DNA of 64,000 nucleotides, from positions 1-64,000 of the forward strand of contig JAFIEP010000111.1 in NCBI GenBank assembly GCA_020832495.1, given 5' to 3'. The translations under genes and the position numbers were made by a program. Shown piece by piece: positions 20,890 to 29,217 of this stretch. Position 1 is the stretch's first letter. Every line of letters starts with the position of its first letter. Origin of the DNA: Acidimicrobiia bacterium (GTDB taxonomy: Bacteria; Actinomycetota; Acidimicrobiia; Acidimicrobiales; Acidimicrobilacustridaceae). The notes under the pieces are model-generated. The model worked only from the letters and a program-made list of their open reading frames with translations, had not been told where the DNA came from and ran no database searches.

Positions 20890-21992
20890 GATGGCAGCGT
20901 ACGCCCATCAGGAGCGCGGCGATCGTGCTCGTCCTCGCTGGGCTGCCCACTGTCGCCGGGGGCCGCCGGGCCCACTTCGTCCACCTCGACGGGTCGCACC
21001 TCGGCAGGCGGCGAGGCCAGGGCGGCCAGGCGACGAGTGTGGGGATGGTCGTCACGTCGAGGGACCACCACCATCAACCGGCCGGAGGGACAGTGGCGCG
21101 CCCGGGCATCGACCGCAGCGGGCACGAGATCGAGATCGATGCCCCACGAGCAACCGAGGACGACGTCACCCTCGGCATCACGGCCCAGGGCGAACGCCGG
21201 CGCCTCGTCGAGCACCGAGGAGCGTGCCAACGTACCCTCGACAGGCTCGATCGACACCAGCCCGACACGCCACGGCTCGGCCACCAGCCAGGACCGAAGG
21301 CGACGAGCGGCGGCCAGGCGAGCCAACGGATGGTCGGAGCCCGGTCGGCGCCGCCGGCGGAGGTCGGCGACCACCTCGGCGAGCCGGCGCTCGTCGACCT
21401 CTGTGCCGTGCACCAGGTCGGTGGCCTGGCGGTCGTGGCGACCCACGCCGACCGCCAGGCGCAACCCGTGCTCGTCGTCGACCACACGGGCCATCTCGAG
21501 ACCGTCGACCTCGCCGAGGACCACCCCGTGCTCGATGACCACATCGGCCCCTGCGGCCAGCAGCGGACGACTGGCAGCCAGTGCTTCCTCCGATGGTGCC
21601 GCCACCGTGGGGAGTGGGTCAGGTGCGGCGGGCACCAGCGCCCGCTGTGCGACAGACCACACGTCGATCGCCGCCCCGAGACCCGCGGCGCGGCGCGCCG
21701 CCACCCCGGCACCGTCCTCGGCCACCAAGTGGACGCGACTGCGGCGGCGGCGCTCGGTCAGCGCCAGGACCGGACCCACGCTGCGGGAGGCATCGCCGTC
21801 GACGAGAACCCACAACGCTTCCCCGTCGTCGAGGGCAGCCCCGACGGCGAGAGGAATGTCGACCGACTCGATGTCACTGGCCTGCGACGGTCGACCGAGG
21901 TGCGCGACCACCAAGGCGCGCAACTTGGCCGTGAGCAACGTTCGGCGTTGTGCGTCATCCATGCGGGTGCGCCCGTCGTACGTGGTCGCCAC
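20886..21992 (-). CDS. Hypothetical protein between rpmE and prfA
   Basis: I do not recognise this 368-residue protein. It is Arg-, Asp- and Val-rich, with no signal peptide or membrane helix. An N-terminal part (ALWVLVDGDASRSVGPVLALTERRRRSRVHLVAEDGAGVAARRAAG) looks like an alpha/beta fold. A central AVGVGRHDRQATDLVHG and a C-terminal GRLMVVVPRRDDHPHTRRLAALA follow, then an acidic tail. A start at GTG 21992 or ATG 21962 is possible. The four-base overlap with prfA suggests a coupled, real gene, perhaps linked to translation or lineage-specific. Confidence 0.65.
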   Translation of the reverse strand: MATTYDGRTRMDDAQRRTLLTAKLRALVVAHLGRPSQASDIESVDIPLAVGAALDDGEALWVLVDGDASRSVGPVLALTERRRRSRVHLVAEDGAGVAARRAAGLGAAIDVWSVAQRALVPAAPDPLPTVAAPSEEALAASRPLLAAGADVVIEHGVVLGEVDGLEMARVVDDEHGLRLAVGVGRHDRQATDLVHGTEVDERRLAEVVADLRRRRRPGSDHPLARLAAARRLRSWLVAEPWRVGLVSIEPVEGTLARSSVLDEAPAFALGRDAEGDVVLGCSWGIDLDLVPAAVDARARHCPSGRLMVVVPRRDDHPHTRRLAALASPPAEVRPVEVDEVGPAAPGDSGQPSEDEHDRRAPDGRTLPS

Positions 21993-22040
21993 CTCGAGGA
22001 GCAGCGACCGGCACCCTGCACGGCGGGTGTGGGCCCGCCC

Positions 22041-22265
22041 TCACTCCTCGTCGGCAGGCCGGCCCTTGCGGCGACCGTAGCGGCGCTCGAACTTCTCGAT
22101 CCGACCGCCCGTGTCCACCAGCTTCTGCTTCCCGGTGTAGAAGGGGTGGCACTCGCTGCACAGCTCGACGGTGAGTTCTGGGCGCGTGGAACGGGTGGTG
22201 AACGTCGACCCGCACGAACACCGCACGGACGTGACCACGTAGTCGGGATGAATGTCTGTCTTCAT
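22041..22265 (-). CDS. rpmE: 50S ribosomal protein L31
   Basis: This 74-residue ribosomal protein starts [20 protein letters not shown]. It is the zinc-binding C+ form, with C16 and C18 (RCSCG) and C36 and C39 (LCSECHPFY) as ligands. The ATG at 22265 has AGGTAG upstream; an upstream open extension is not supported. It sits between rho (121 bases) and the prfA block, as in other Actinobacteria. Confidence 0.96.
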   Translation of the reverse strand: MKTDIHPDYVVTSVRCSCGSTFTTRSTRPELTVELCSECHPFYTGKQKLVDTGGRIEKFERRYGRRKGRPADEE

Positions 22266-22386
22266 GGAGCTACCTGACGTCGGTCGGGTTGATCGGTGAT
22301 CGATCGGGGCCTCACAGTCTGCCCCCATCGGACAGCTGATGGCAACGTGGCGGGTGCCACCACTGCCCGTCTGCACTGCGGTGGGT

Positions 22387-24186
22387 TCACTCGGCGGCGT
22401 CGAGGACCGCACCCAGCAGGGAGTCGGTGTCGGGGTGGATCTCGAGCTGGTCACGCAACCACAACAGCCCGGCGCCGTTGCCGCCCTCGGCATCGAGCTC
22501 GGCGAGGCGGGCCCGGAGCGCCCGAACACCTTCCTGCTGGCCGGGCGCCCACAAGGCGTCCTCGTGCCGCGTGGCACTGGCCGTGCTGTCGACGGCCGGG
22601 AACACCTGCTGGTCGGCCAGTCGTCGATCCAGTACCAGCACCAGGTTGGCCGCCCGCGTCAACTCCTCGACCATCCGCTGGTCGGTCGCCGACTCCGACG
22701 GCGCTGCCGCCACCAGCGTGACGCTGCCTGCATCCGCCAGGTTGCGCGCCGCCCCGAAGAATCGTTTCGCAGGGTAGACGGCCACTGCATCGCCGGCACT
22801 GCGCCCACCGCTGTTCGCCTGGCCCTGGTAGGCCTTGGCCAGTCCGGTGAGGCTGTCGACCACCAACACCACGTCTTTGCCGTCCTCGGCCAGGCGCTTC
22901 GCCCGCTCGAGAACCAACTCTGCGATGGCCACGTGCTCGTCGGCGGGACGGTCGAAGGTGGAGGCCACCACCTCGCCGCGGTCGAGCGAGGCCGAGAAGT
23001 CGCTCACCTCTTCGGGCCGCTCGTCCACCAACAAGACCATCACCTCGACCTCGGCGTGGTGCAGCGCCACCGCTCCGGCGATGCGCTGCAACAACGTCGT
23101 CACGCCCGAGCGAGCGGGACCCACGACCACCGCACGCTGTCCCTTGCCCAGCGGGGTCAGGAGGTCCACCGCCCGCAGGTCGGCACCCGTGTCGTCGCCG
23201 ACGAGGATCAAGCGCTCATCGGGGTGGATGGCGGCCAACTCGTCGAAGCGGGCCCGTTCACGCCCGGCCTCGGCGTCGACGCCGTTCACTGCGTCGACGC
23301 GCAGCAGTGCCGGATTCTTCTCGTTCCGACTGGCCGGACGGCTTGCGCCCGCCACCCGGTCGCCCTTGCGCAGCCCGAACTGACGAACCTGCTTGACCGA
23401 GACGTAGACGTCGTCGCGGGAGGGCAGGTAGCCATTCAACCGGAGGAAGCCGTAGCCCTCGTCACGCAGGTCGAGGAGGCCGGACACCTCGACCGGCTCG
23501 CCTTGCCACTGCTCCTCACCACGATCCCGATCGCGCCCGCGGCGCCGGCGACGACGGTTGGCCGGCTCCGGCTCGTCACCGCTGCCGGCGTCGGTGCGCT
23601 CCCCCGAGGCGCTCTCAGCGTCGGCGTCACCCTCGGGCGTGGTGGATGCGCCGTCGGACGGCGTTGACCCGCCCGAGCCCTGCGGAGCGCCCGAACCCTG
23701 CGGAGCGCCCGATCCCTGCGGCGTCGACGAACTCCGGTCACCTGCATCGCCACGCCCACGGGCTCCGCCGTTCGATCCACCGGCAGCACCGGCTGGTGCG
23801 TCACGGCGCGAGCCGCCCTCGGCACCTCCTGCGGTCGGCTCACTGCTGTCCGTGCCGGCGCCGCCACCGCGTCGGCGTCCGCCACGGGGCTTCTGGCTGC
23901 GGGTGTCCGACGGAGCAGCTTCTTCCCCGGGAGTGTCCTCGGCCGCCTCCGGACCCGGTGCGCCAGCGGTCCCCTCATCCGCTCCGCCCGACTCGGTGGT
24001 GACCCCGGCCAACTCGAGCACCATGTCGATGAGGTCGGCTTTGCGTGCCCGCGACGGAGCCTTGCCCCCCAACGCACCAATGAGTGTCTGGAGGTGGTCG
24101 CGATCTTTGCGCTCCAACACGGACCGTTCGAGTGACTGGGACTCTGCGCTCACACTTCCTCTTTCCATCGGGTCGGACGGCGTCAC
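22387..24186 (-). CDS. rho: Transcription termination factor Rho with a degenerate P-loop
   Basis: The protein has Rho architecture: an N-terminal Rho helix ([16 protein letters not shown] to [10 protein letters not shown]), a long Gly/Ser/Pro and Arg-rich insertion typical of Actinobacteria, an RNA-binding domain ([30 protein letters not shown]) and the RecA-like motor with [14 protein letters not shown] and [12 protein letters not shown]. The Walker A site, however, reads GPARSGVTT: the lysine of GPPKAGKT is Val362 (GTG; plus-strand CAC at 23101-23103). The R-loop reads [17 protein letters not shown] instead of the GSRMDEVIFEEFKGTGN type, and [10 protein letters not shown] replaces SITRLGRAYN. 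The start may be nearer GTG 24153, after GAGGAAGT. Motor function is therefore doubtful although the gene holds the ancestral rho position. Confidence 0.9.
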   Translation of the reverse strand: MTPSDPMERGSVSAESQSLERSVLERKDRDHLQTLIGALGGKAPSRARKADLIDMVLELAGVTTESGGADEGTAGAPGPEAAEDTPGEEAAPSDTRSQKPRGGRRRGGGAGTDSSEPTAGGAEGGSRRDAPAGAAGGSNGGARGRGDAGDRSSSTPQGSGAPQGSGAPQGSGGSTPSDGASTTPEGDADAESASGERTDAGSGDEPEPANRRRRRRGRDRDRGEEQWQGEPVEVSGLLDLRDEGYGFLRLNGYLPSRDDVYVSVKQVRQFGLRKGDRVAGASRPASRNEKNPALLRVDAVNGVDAEAGRERARFDELAAIHPDERLILVGDDTGADLRAVDLLTPLGKGQRAVVVGPARSGVTTLLQRIAGAVALHHAEVEVMVLLVDERPEEVSDFSASLDRGEVVASTFDRPADEHVAIAELVLERAKRLAEDGKDVVLVVDSLTGLAKAYQGQANSGGRSAGDAVAVYPAKRFFGAARNLADAGSVTLVAAAPSESATDQRMVEELTRAANLVLVLDRRLADQQVFPAVDSTASATRHEDALWAPGQQEGVRALRARLAELDAEGGNGAGLLWLRDQLEIHPDTDSLLGAVLDAAE

Positions 24187-24610
24187 GCCACACGGCGTGC
24201 ACGGCCCCGATCAGGGCCTGCGGGCCGGCCGTATCGTCCCGCGTGTCTCGAGTGCTGAGCGGCTGCTGCACCGGAACGCGCTCACGACGAATCCCGGAGC
24301 CGCCGGAGACCGCACAGCGGGGGCGACGACGCCCGCATGGTAGGAGGCGGCACTTCCCGCCAGCAACCTGCCCTGCGCCGAGCCCGGCCTGCGGCGGTTC
24401 TCCATCCCCTCACGGCACGTCCCACCACCCCGCACGACGCCACGTGGCGGGGTCCGAGATGACGCGTGGGAAAACGTTTAGTAGAAAATGGACCACTTCC
24501 GGAACATCGGGCGATCGAAGTGGGTTGTGCGACTCGTCGGCCACCTGTGGAGAGGGGTCGACACATGTCAGCATTCCTGCTGATCCGTCAACTACGTACC
24601 GGAGGTACAC
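24187..24610. promoter_or_regulatory. Long intergenic region between divergent rho and the DUF4397-SLH gene
   Basis: This 424-base stretch holds no convincing gene. It contains a perfect 10-base palindrome GCCACGTGGC at 24439-24448, a local AT-rich patch with AAAACGTTT and TAGTAGAAAA at about 24471-24488 (unusual in this GC-rich DNA and a good place for a promoter), a small TCAGCA-TTCC-TGCTGA hairpin at 24568-24583, and a GGAGG ribosome site just before the ATG at 24611. Rho expression is commonly autoregulated in its leader, but no specific element is identified. Confidence 0.5.
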
Positions 24611-26449
24611 ATGCGGAGAAGTCGTTCCCTCAGAGCGGTGGTGGTAGCGCTGCTGCTCCTACCCACCTTGGCGCTCGCCGGCCTCAGCGGCACCGCCTCG
24701 GCGCAGGACACCAGTGACGTCCGCGTCATCCACGGCATTCCCGACGTGGACGTCGACGTCTACGTCGACGGCACGCTCGCCCTTCCCGGGTTCGAGTTCA
24801 GCGACTCGGCTGACCTCGTCCTCGAGGCAGCCACCTACCAGATCGACATCTACCCGGCCGGCGCCGACCCCACCGAGGTGGACCCGATCATCGCCGACGC
24901 CGTGGAGCTGCCCGGTGGCATCTCGGCCTCGCTCATCGCCAACCTCGCCGCCGACGGAGCGCCGCAGCTCACCGTGTTCGTGGACGACCGCTCCGCCATC
25001 GCCGCCGATGAGGGCCGGGTCACCGTGCGTCACACCGCCGCCGCCCCGGCGGTGAACCTGCTCGTGGACGGTACCGCTGTGGCCACCGGCGTGGTCAACG
25101 GTGAGGAGTTCTCCGCCGACCTCCTCGAGGACAGCTACGACTTCGCCGTCCAGGTGGCACCCGACGGTCCGATCGTGCTCGAGCTCGACAACACGCTGGT
25201 CGAAGCCCAGACGGCACTCACCGTGTACGCCGTGGGCGACGCCACCGCCGAACCCTCCACCCTGACGGTCCTCGTGTTCGCCGACCCACTCGCCCTCGAC
25301 GGCAGCTTCGTCACCGTGCTGCACGGCATCCCGGGCGTGGACGTGGATGTCTACCTCGACGGCATGCTGGCCATCCCGGGCTTCGAGCCCGAGACCACCG
25401 CCGGCCCGCTGCCCCTCACCGCTGGCAACTACCAGATCACCGTGTACCTCGAGGGAGCTGATCCCAACGTCGCCACCCCGGTCATCGACCAGGAAGTCAG
25501 CGTGCCGACCGGCGAGCTGGACATCTCGCTGATCGCCAACCTGAGCGACGAGGGAACCCCGCAGCTCACCGCCTTCGTCGACGACCTCTCGCCGGTCGCC
25601 GCTGGAACGGCGCGGATCGTGGTCCGCCACACCGCCGAGGCACCACCAGTGAACATCCTGGTGAACGGCGAACCATTCGGTGCCGTCATCGCCAACGGCG
25701 AGCAGATCACCGCTGACATCCCCGCCGGCACCTACGAACTCGCCGTGCAGGTGGCTCCCGACGGCCCGGTGGTCATCGACCTCGGCGAGGTGTCGGTCGC
25801 AGGCGGCCAGCTGCTGACGGCATACGCCATCGGATCGGCCGTTGCCGAGCCCGCCACGCTCACGGTGTGGGTGCTCAGCGGCGACCTCGTGCAGAACCCC
25901 TTCCCCGACGTGCCCGAGGGCAGCCAGTTCTTCACCGAGATCACCTGGATGGTCACCAACGGCATCACCACCGGCTTCGCCGACGGCACCTTCCGGCCGA
26001 CGGTGGCCGTGAGCCGCCAGGCCACCGCTGCGTTCCTGTACCGCTACGCCGGCTTCCCCGACGGGCTGTTCCCGACGTGTGATGTGGCGCCGTTCTCCGA
26101 CGTCCCGGTGGACAGCCCCTTCTGCGGCGAGATCACCTGGATGGTCGACCAGGGCATCGCCACCGGCTTCCCCGATGACACGTTCAAGCCGACCGATGCG
26201 GTGAGCCGCCAGGCAGCAGCGGCCTTCCTGGCACGCTTCGCCGACACGCCGATCGACGCGTGCGATGCCGCACCGTTCTCCGACGTGCCGGCCGACAGCA
26301 CCTTCTGTGGTGAGATCGCCTGGATGGTCGACTTGGAGCTCACCACCGGGTTCGCCGACGGCACCTTCCGGCCGACGATCCCCGTGAGCCGCCAGGCCAT
26401 GGCAGCGTTCCTGTACCGCTACGACCAGACGCTCGAGCCGGTCGGCTGA
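24611..26449 (+). CDS. Secreted DUF4397-SLH surface protein
   Basis: The 612-residue exported protein has a signal peptide (about 1-31, ending TASAQ), two DUF4397 beta-sandwich units (about residues 36-230 and 235-420; each starts with HGIPxVDVDVYxDG and contains SLIANL and RHTAxAPxVN) and three SLH repeats from about residue 430 (PFPDVPEGSQFFTEITWM, TTGFADGTFRPT, VSRQA-AAFLYR). SLH repeats usually bind secondary cell-wall polymers and attach the protein to the surface. CxxFSDVP and SPFCGEITWM cysteines recur in repeats two and three. A GGAGG site precedes the ATG. Ligand of the DUF4397 units is unknown. Confidence 0.9.
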   Translation: MRRSRSLRAVVVALLLLPTLALAGLSGTASAQDTSDVRVIHGIPDVDVDVYVDGTLALPGFEFSDSADLVLEAATYQIDIYPAGADPTEVDPIIADAVELPGGISASLIANLAADGAPQLTVFVDDRSAIAADEGRVTVRHTAAAPAVNLLVDGTAVATGVVNGEEFSADLLEDSYDFAVQVAPDGPIVLELDNTLVEAQTALTVYAVGDATAEPSTLTVLVFADPLALDGSFVTVLHGIPGVDVDVYLDGMLAIPGFEPETTAGPLPLTAGNYQITVYLEGADPNVATPVIDQEVSVPTGELDISLIANLSDEGTPQLTAFVDDLSPVAAGTARIVVRHTAEAPPVNILVNGEPFGAVIANGEQITADIPAGTYELAVQVAPDGPVVIDLGEVSVAGGQLLTAYAIGSAVAEPATLTVWVLSGDLVQNPFPDVPEGSQFFTEITWMVTNGITTGFADGTFRPTVAVSRQATAAFLYRYAGFPDGLFPTCDVAPFSDVPVDSPFCGEITWMVDQGIATGFPDDTFKPTDAVSRQAAAAFLARFADTPIDACDAAPFSDVPADSTFCGEIAWMVDLELTTGFADGTFRPTIPVSRQAMAAFLYRYDQTLEPVG

Positions 26450-26464
26450 CCCTCGAGCCGTTGC

Positions 26465-26498
26465 CGGGTCGGGTCACGCCTGCCAGTGGCCCGACCCG
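26465..26498. terminator. Hairpin terminator between convergent genes
   Basis: A nine-base perfect stem, CGGGTCGGG at 26465-26473 and CCCGACCCG at 26490-26498, lies 15 bases after the DUF4397-SLH stop and before the end of the convergent apgM-type gene. It has no T-tract, like the hairpin at 4508. Confidence 0.6.
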
Positions 26499-26510
26499 CT
26501 CGTCTCCCCC

Positions 26511-26567
26511 GAGGCGCGCGGGGGGGGGGGCCGCGCCCCCCCCCCCGGGGCCGCGTCCGGGCGCGGA
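26511..26567. repeat. Extreme GC homopolymer palindrome
   Basis: An 11-base G run (26520-26530), CCGCG, an 11-base C run (26536-26546) and GGGG are embedded in CG-only sequence, forming a near-continuous GC foldback. Such runs are prone to sequencing and assembly error, so the exact length should not be trusted. It lies in the convergent gap after the terminator. Confidence 0.55.
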
Positions 26568-26599
26568 CCGAGAGGTCGACCAGGCGGCCGACCCACAGC

Positions 26600-27748
26600 T
26601 CAACCAGGGGCCAGTAGGCGTTCCATCAACTCGTGTCCGGGCACCTCGGGAGCGTCCGCCACGCCCCGCTCGCTGTAGACACCGCCCGGCCCGTCGACCG
26701 ACGAGTCGACCAAGAGGTACGGCACCGGCTCGGCGTTGTGGGTGCGGGTGCGCAGCGGGGTGGCATGGTCGGGCAGCAGCAGCAGCCGCCACGGTCCCAG
26801 CTCGTCGAGGCCCGCCACCAGGCCGGTGAGGATCCGAGCGTCCCAGTTCTCGAGCGCCTTCACCTTCTCCTCGGTGTTCCCGGCGTGGCCGGCCTCGTCA
26901 GTGGCCTCGACGTGGATGACGAAGACATCGGTGCCGTCGGCCAGGCTGCGCAGTGCGACGTCGCGCTTGCCCTCGTAGTCGGTGTCGTACCACCCGGTGG
27001 CCGTGGGCAGGTCGACGACCTCCATGTCGGTGAGCACCCCGAGACCGCGCACCAGGTCGACGGCGGTGACCAGGCCTCCCCGGCACCCGAATCGTTCCTC
27101 GAACGAGGTCATCGAGGGCTGGAAGCCCTGTCCCCACAACCAGATGGCGTTGGCCCCGATGGGCGCATCGGCCACGATCGGTGCGGCGGCGTCCATGAGC
27201 TGGCGCAGGCGTCCGGCAGCCGGACCGGTGGGCCACACCGCCGGACGACCGGTGAGGTCGTGCGGCGGTGTGCAGTCGGCCTCCACCCAGTCGGCGGGAG
27301 CGACGACGGTGTGCCGGTACTGCACGCCGGCATGGAACTCGACGCCGTCACCGCTGAGGGCCTCGTCGAGGCGTGCGATGACCTCGGCCGCCGCGTCGGT
27401 GTCGGGATGCCCCCCGGCGAAGTCCTCCATGGTGCCGTCCGGGCCCAAGGTCACCAGGTTGCAGCGGTAGGCCACCTGATCCTGGCGCAGGCGCAAGCCG
27501 ATGGCCGCTGCCTCGATCGGGGCGCGCCCCGTGTGGAAGAGCGCTGGGTCGTAGCCGAGGATCGACATGTTGCCCACGTCGGAGCCCGGCGGCATGCCGT
27601 GGGGGATGACCCGCGCTCGCCCGACCGTGCCCCGTGACGCCAGGGCAGCGAGCGTGGGCATCGCCGCCACTTCGAGCGGCGTCCTCCCGTCGAGCTCGGG
27701 CACCGGTTCGTCAGCACAGCCATCGGGGACACACACCACGTAGTTCAC
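26600..27748 (-). CDS. apgM: ApgM-type AP-superfamily protein in the thrB position (candidate homoserine kinase)
   Basis: This is a COG3635-type member of the alkaline-phosphatase superfamily, annotated by similarity as cofactor-independent phosphoglycerate mutase. Metal and nucleophile motifs are present: DGCADEP at the start, PPGSDVGNMSILGYDP, HVEATDEAGHAGN and PDHATPLRTRTHN. The start is GTG 27748 or GTG 27784. Genes of this family that cluster with hom and thrC have been predicted by comparative genomics to replace homoserine kinase. Here the order hom-thrC-apgM is co-directional with short gaps, no GHMP-type thrB is present, and in Mycobacterium the corresponding slot is thrB. Phosphoglycerate mutase remains the alternative function. 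Confidence 0.85.
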   Translation of the reverse strand: MNYVVCVPDGCADEPVPELDGRTPLEVAAMPTLAALASRGTVGRARVIPHGMPPGSDVGNMSILGYDPALFHTGRAPIEAAAIGLRLRQDQVAYRCNLVTLGPDGTMEDFAGGHPDTDAAAEVIARLDEALSGDGVEFHAGVQYRHTVVAPADWVEADCTPPHDLTGRPAVWPTGPAAGRLRQLMDAAAPIVADAPIGANAIWLWGQGFQPSMTSFEERFGCRGGLVTAVDLVRGLGVLTDMEVVDLPTATGWYDTDYEGKRDVALRSLADGTDVFVIHVEATDEAGHAGNTEEKVKALENWDARILTGLVAGLDELGPWRLLLLPDHATPLRTRTHNAEPVPYLLVDSSVDGPGGVYSERGVADAPEVPGHELMERLLAPG

Positions 27749-27808
27749 CGCCCGATCATGCCCCACCGACGCCGCCGGCACCACCGTCGGACAGATCGAC
27801 CGCCGGTC

Positions 27809-29215
27809 TCAGCGGGCGACGACGTCGTCGATGTGGGCCACCAGAGCCGTCTCGTCAGCGGGGAGCACGACGTAGTGCTCCGGCCGGTCGAAGAGGTCGG
27901 CCAGTCGCTCGGGCAGCGGCGGCCGCAGCCCGGTGGCCTCCGCCACGGCATCGGGGAACTTGGCGGGGTGCGCAGTGGCCAGCGCCACCATGGGGACGTC
28001 GGGGTCCGTTCGACACGCCCGGGCAGCAGCCAGCCCGACGGCGGTGTGGGGATCGACGAGCTGGCCCGATGACTCGTAGACCCTGCGGATCTCGGCCAGG
28101 GTGGCGTCGTCGTCGAACGATGCCGCCGCCCACGTCTCGCGAACCGGGCCCATGACCTCGTCGGGCACGGTCACCTCGCCCTCGCCACGGAGCTCGGCCA
28201 TCAGCTCGGCCACCCGGGCACCGTCGCGTCCTGACAACTCGAACAGCAGCCGTTCGTGGTTGCTCGAGATGGCAATGTCCATGCTGGGACTGAGCGTGGC
28301 GTGCACCTCACCGGTGCGGATGCGTCCGGTGGCCAACCAACGGGGCAACACGTCGTTGCGGTTGGACCCGATGACCAGCTGGGACACGGGCACACCCATC
28401 CGCGCCGCCGCCCAGCCGGCGAACACGTTCCCGAAGTTGCCGGTGGGCACCGAGAACGACACCGGTGACCCGTCGGGTCGGCAGCGGCGGGCCGCCACCA
28501 CGTAGTACACGATCTGCGCCATCACCCGCGCCCAGTTGATCGAGTTCACCGCCGACAGGTTGCGCTCGGTCCGGAAGGCGTCGTTGGCGAACAGGGCCTT
28601 CACCAGGTCCTGGCAGTCGTCGAAGGTGCCCTCGATGGCCACGTTGTGCACGTTGGCGCTGGTGACGGTGGTCATCTGGCGCCGCTGCACCTCGGACGTC
28701 CGTCCCAACGGGTGGAGGATGACGATGTCGATACCCTCGCGGTCCCGGCAGGCCTCGATGGCGGCGGAGCCGGTGTCGCCCGAGGTGGCACCCACGATGG
28801 TGATGTGGTCGCCTCGCCGGGAGAGTTCACGCTCGAAGAGATGACCCACGAGCTGCAGGGCCACGTCCTTGAAGGCCAGGGTCGGTCCGTGGAAGAGCTC
28901 GAGGAGCCACAGGTCCTCCCCGAGGTCGGTGAGCGGCGTGACCTCGGGAGCGTCGAAGGTGGCGTAGGCCGCCGTCACGAGCTGGGCCAGCTCCTCGCGC
29001 CCGATGTCGGGCGTCACGAACGGCGCCATCACCTCGGTGGCCACGGCCTGGTAGGTGGGTGGATCCGTGGATGCGCCGGCCGCTGCGCCCAGCGACCCGG
29101 GCAGCGGCGGCCAGGTCTCGGGCAGGTAGAGACCACCGTCGGGCGCCAGTCCGCCCAGGAGGACGTCGGAGAAGCCGAGGGGTGGCGCCGCACCCCGGGT
29201 GCTCACGTAGCGCAT
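27809..29215 (-). CDS. thrC: Threonine synthase
   Basis: This PLP enzyme converts O-phosphohomoserine to threonine. The 468 residues are the longer threonine-synthase form beginning MRYVSTRGAAPPLGFSDVLLGGLAPDGGLYLP, with the PLP lysine K116 in LAFKDVALQLVGHLFE and the phosphate-binding SGDTGSAA. It starts two bases after the hom stop (translationally coupled) and is followed by the apgM-type gene. Confidence 0.97.
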   Translation of the reverse strand: MRYVSTRGAAPPLGFSDVLLGGLAPDGGLYLPETWPPLPGSLGAAAGASTDPPTYQAVATEVMAPFVTPDIGREELAQLVTAAYATFDAPEVTPLTDLGEDLWLLELFHGPTLAFKDVALQLVGHLFERELSRRGDHITIVGATSGDTGSAAIEACRDREGIDIVILHPLGRTSEVQRRQMTTVTSANVHNVAIEGTFDDCQDLVKALFANDAFRTERNLSAVNSINWARVMAQIVYYVVAARRCRPDGSPVSFSVPTGNFGNVFAGWAAARMGVPVSQLVIGSNRNDVLPRWLATGRIRTGEVHATLSPSMDIAISSNHERLLFELSGRDGARVAELMAELRGEGEVTVPDEVMGPVRETWAAASFDDDATLAEIRRVYESSGQLVDPHTAVGLAAARACRTDPDVPMVALATAHPAKFPDAVAEATGLRPPLPERLADLFDRPEHYVVLPADETALVAHIDDVVAR

Positions 29216-29217
29216 GG

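Noticed and set aside
22041-22577. Extended 178-residue version of L31
   Set aside because: The L31 family starts MKTDIHP at 22265 with a ribosome site; the extension is rich in Arg and Pro and unlike L31.
24338-24460. Small 40-residue open frame in the rho/SLH intergenic region
   Set aside because: No ribosome site, low-complexity Arg/Pro/Ala residues and no recognisable feature.
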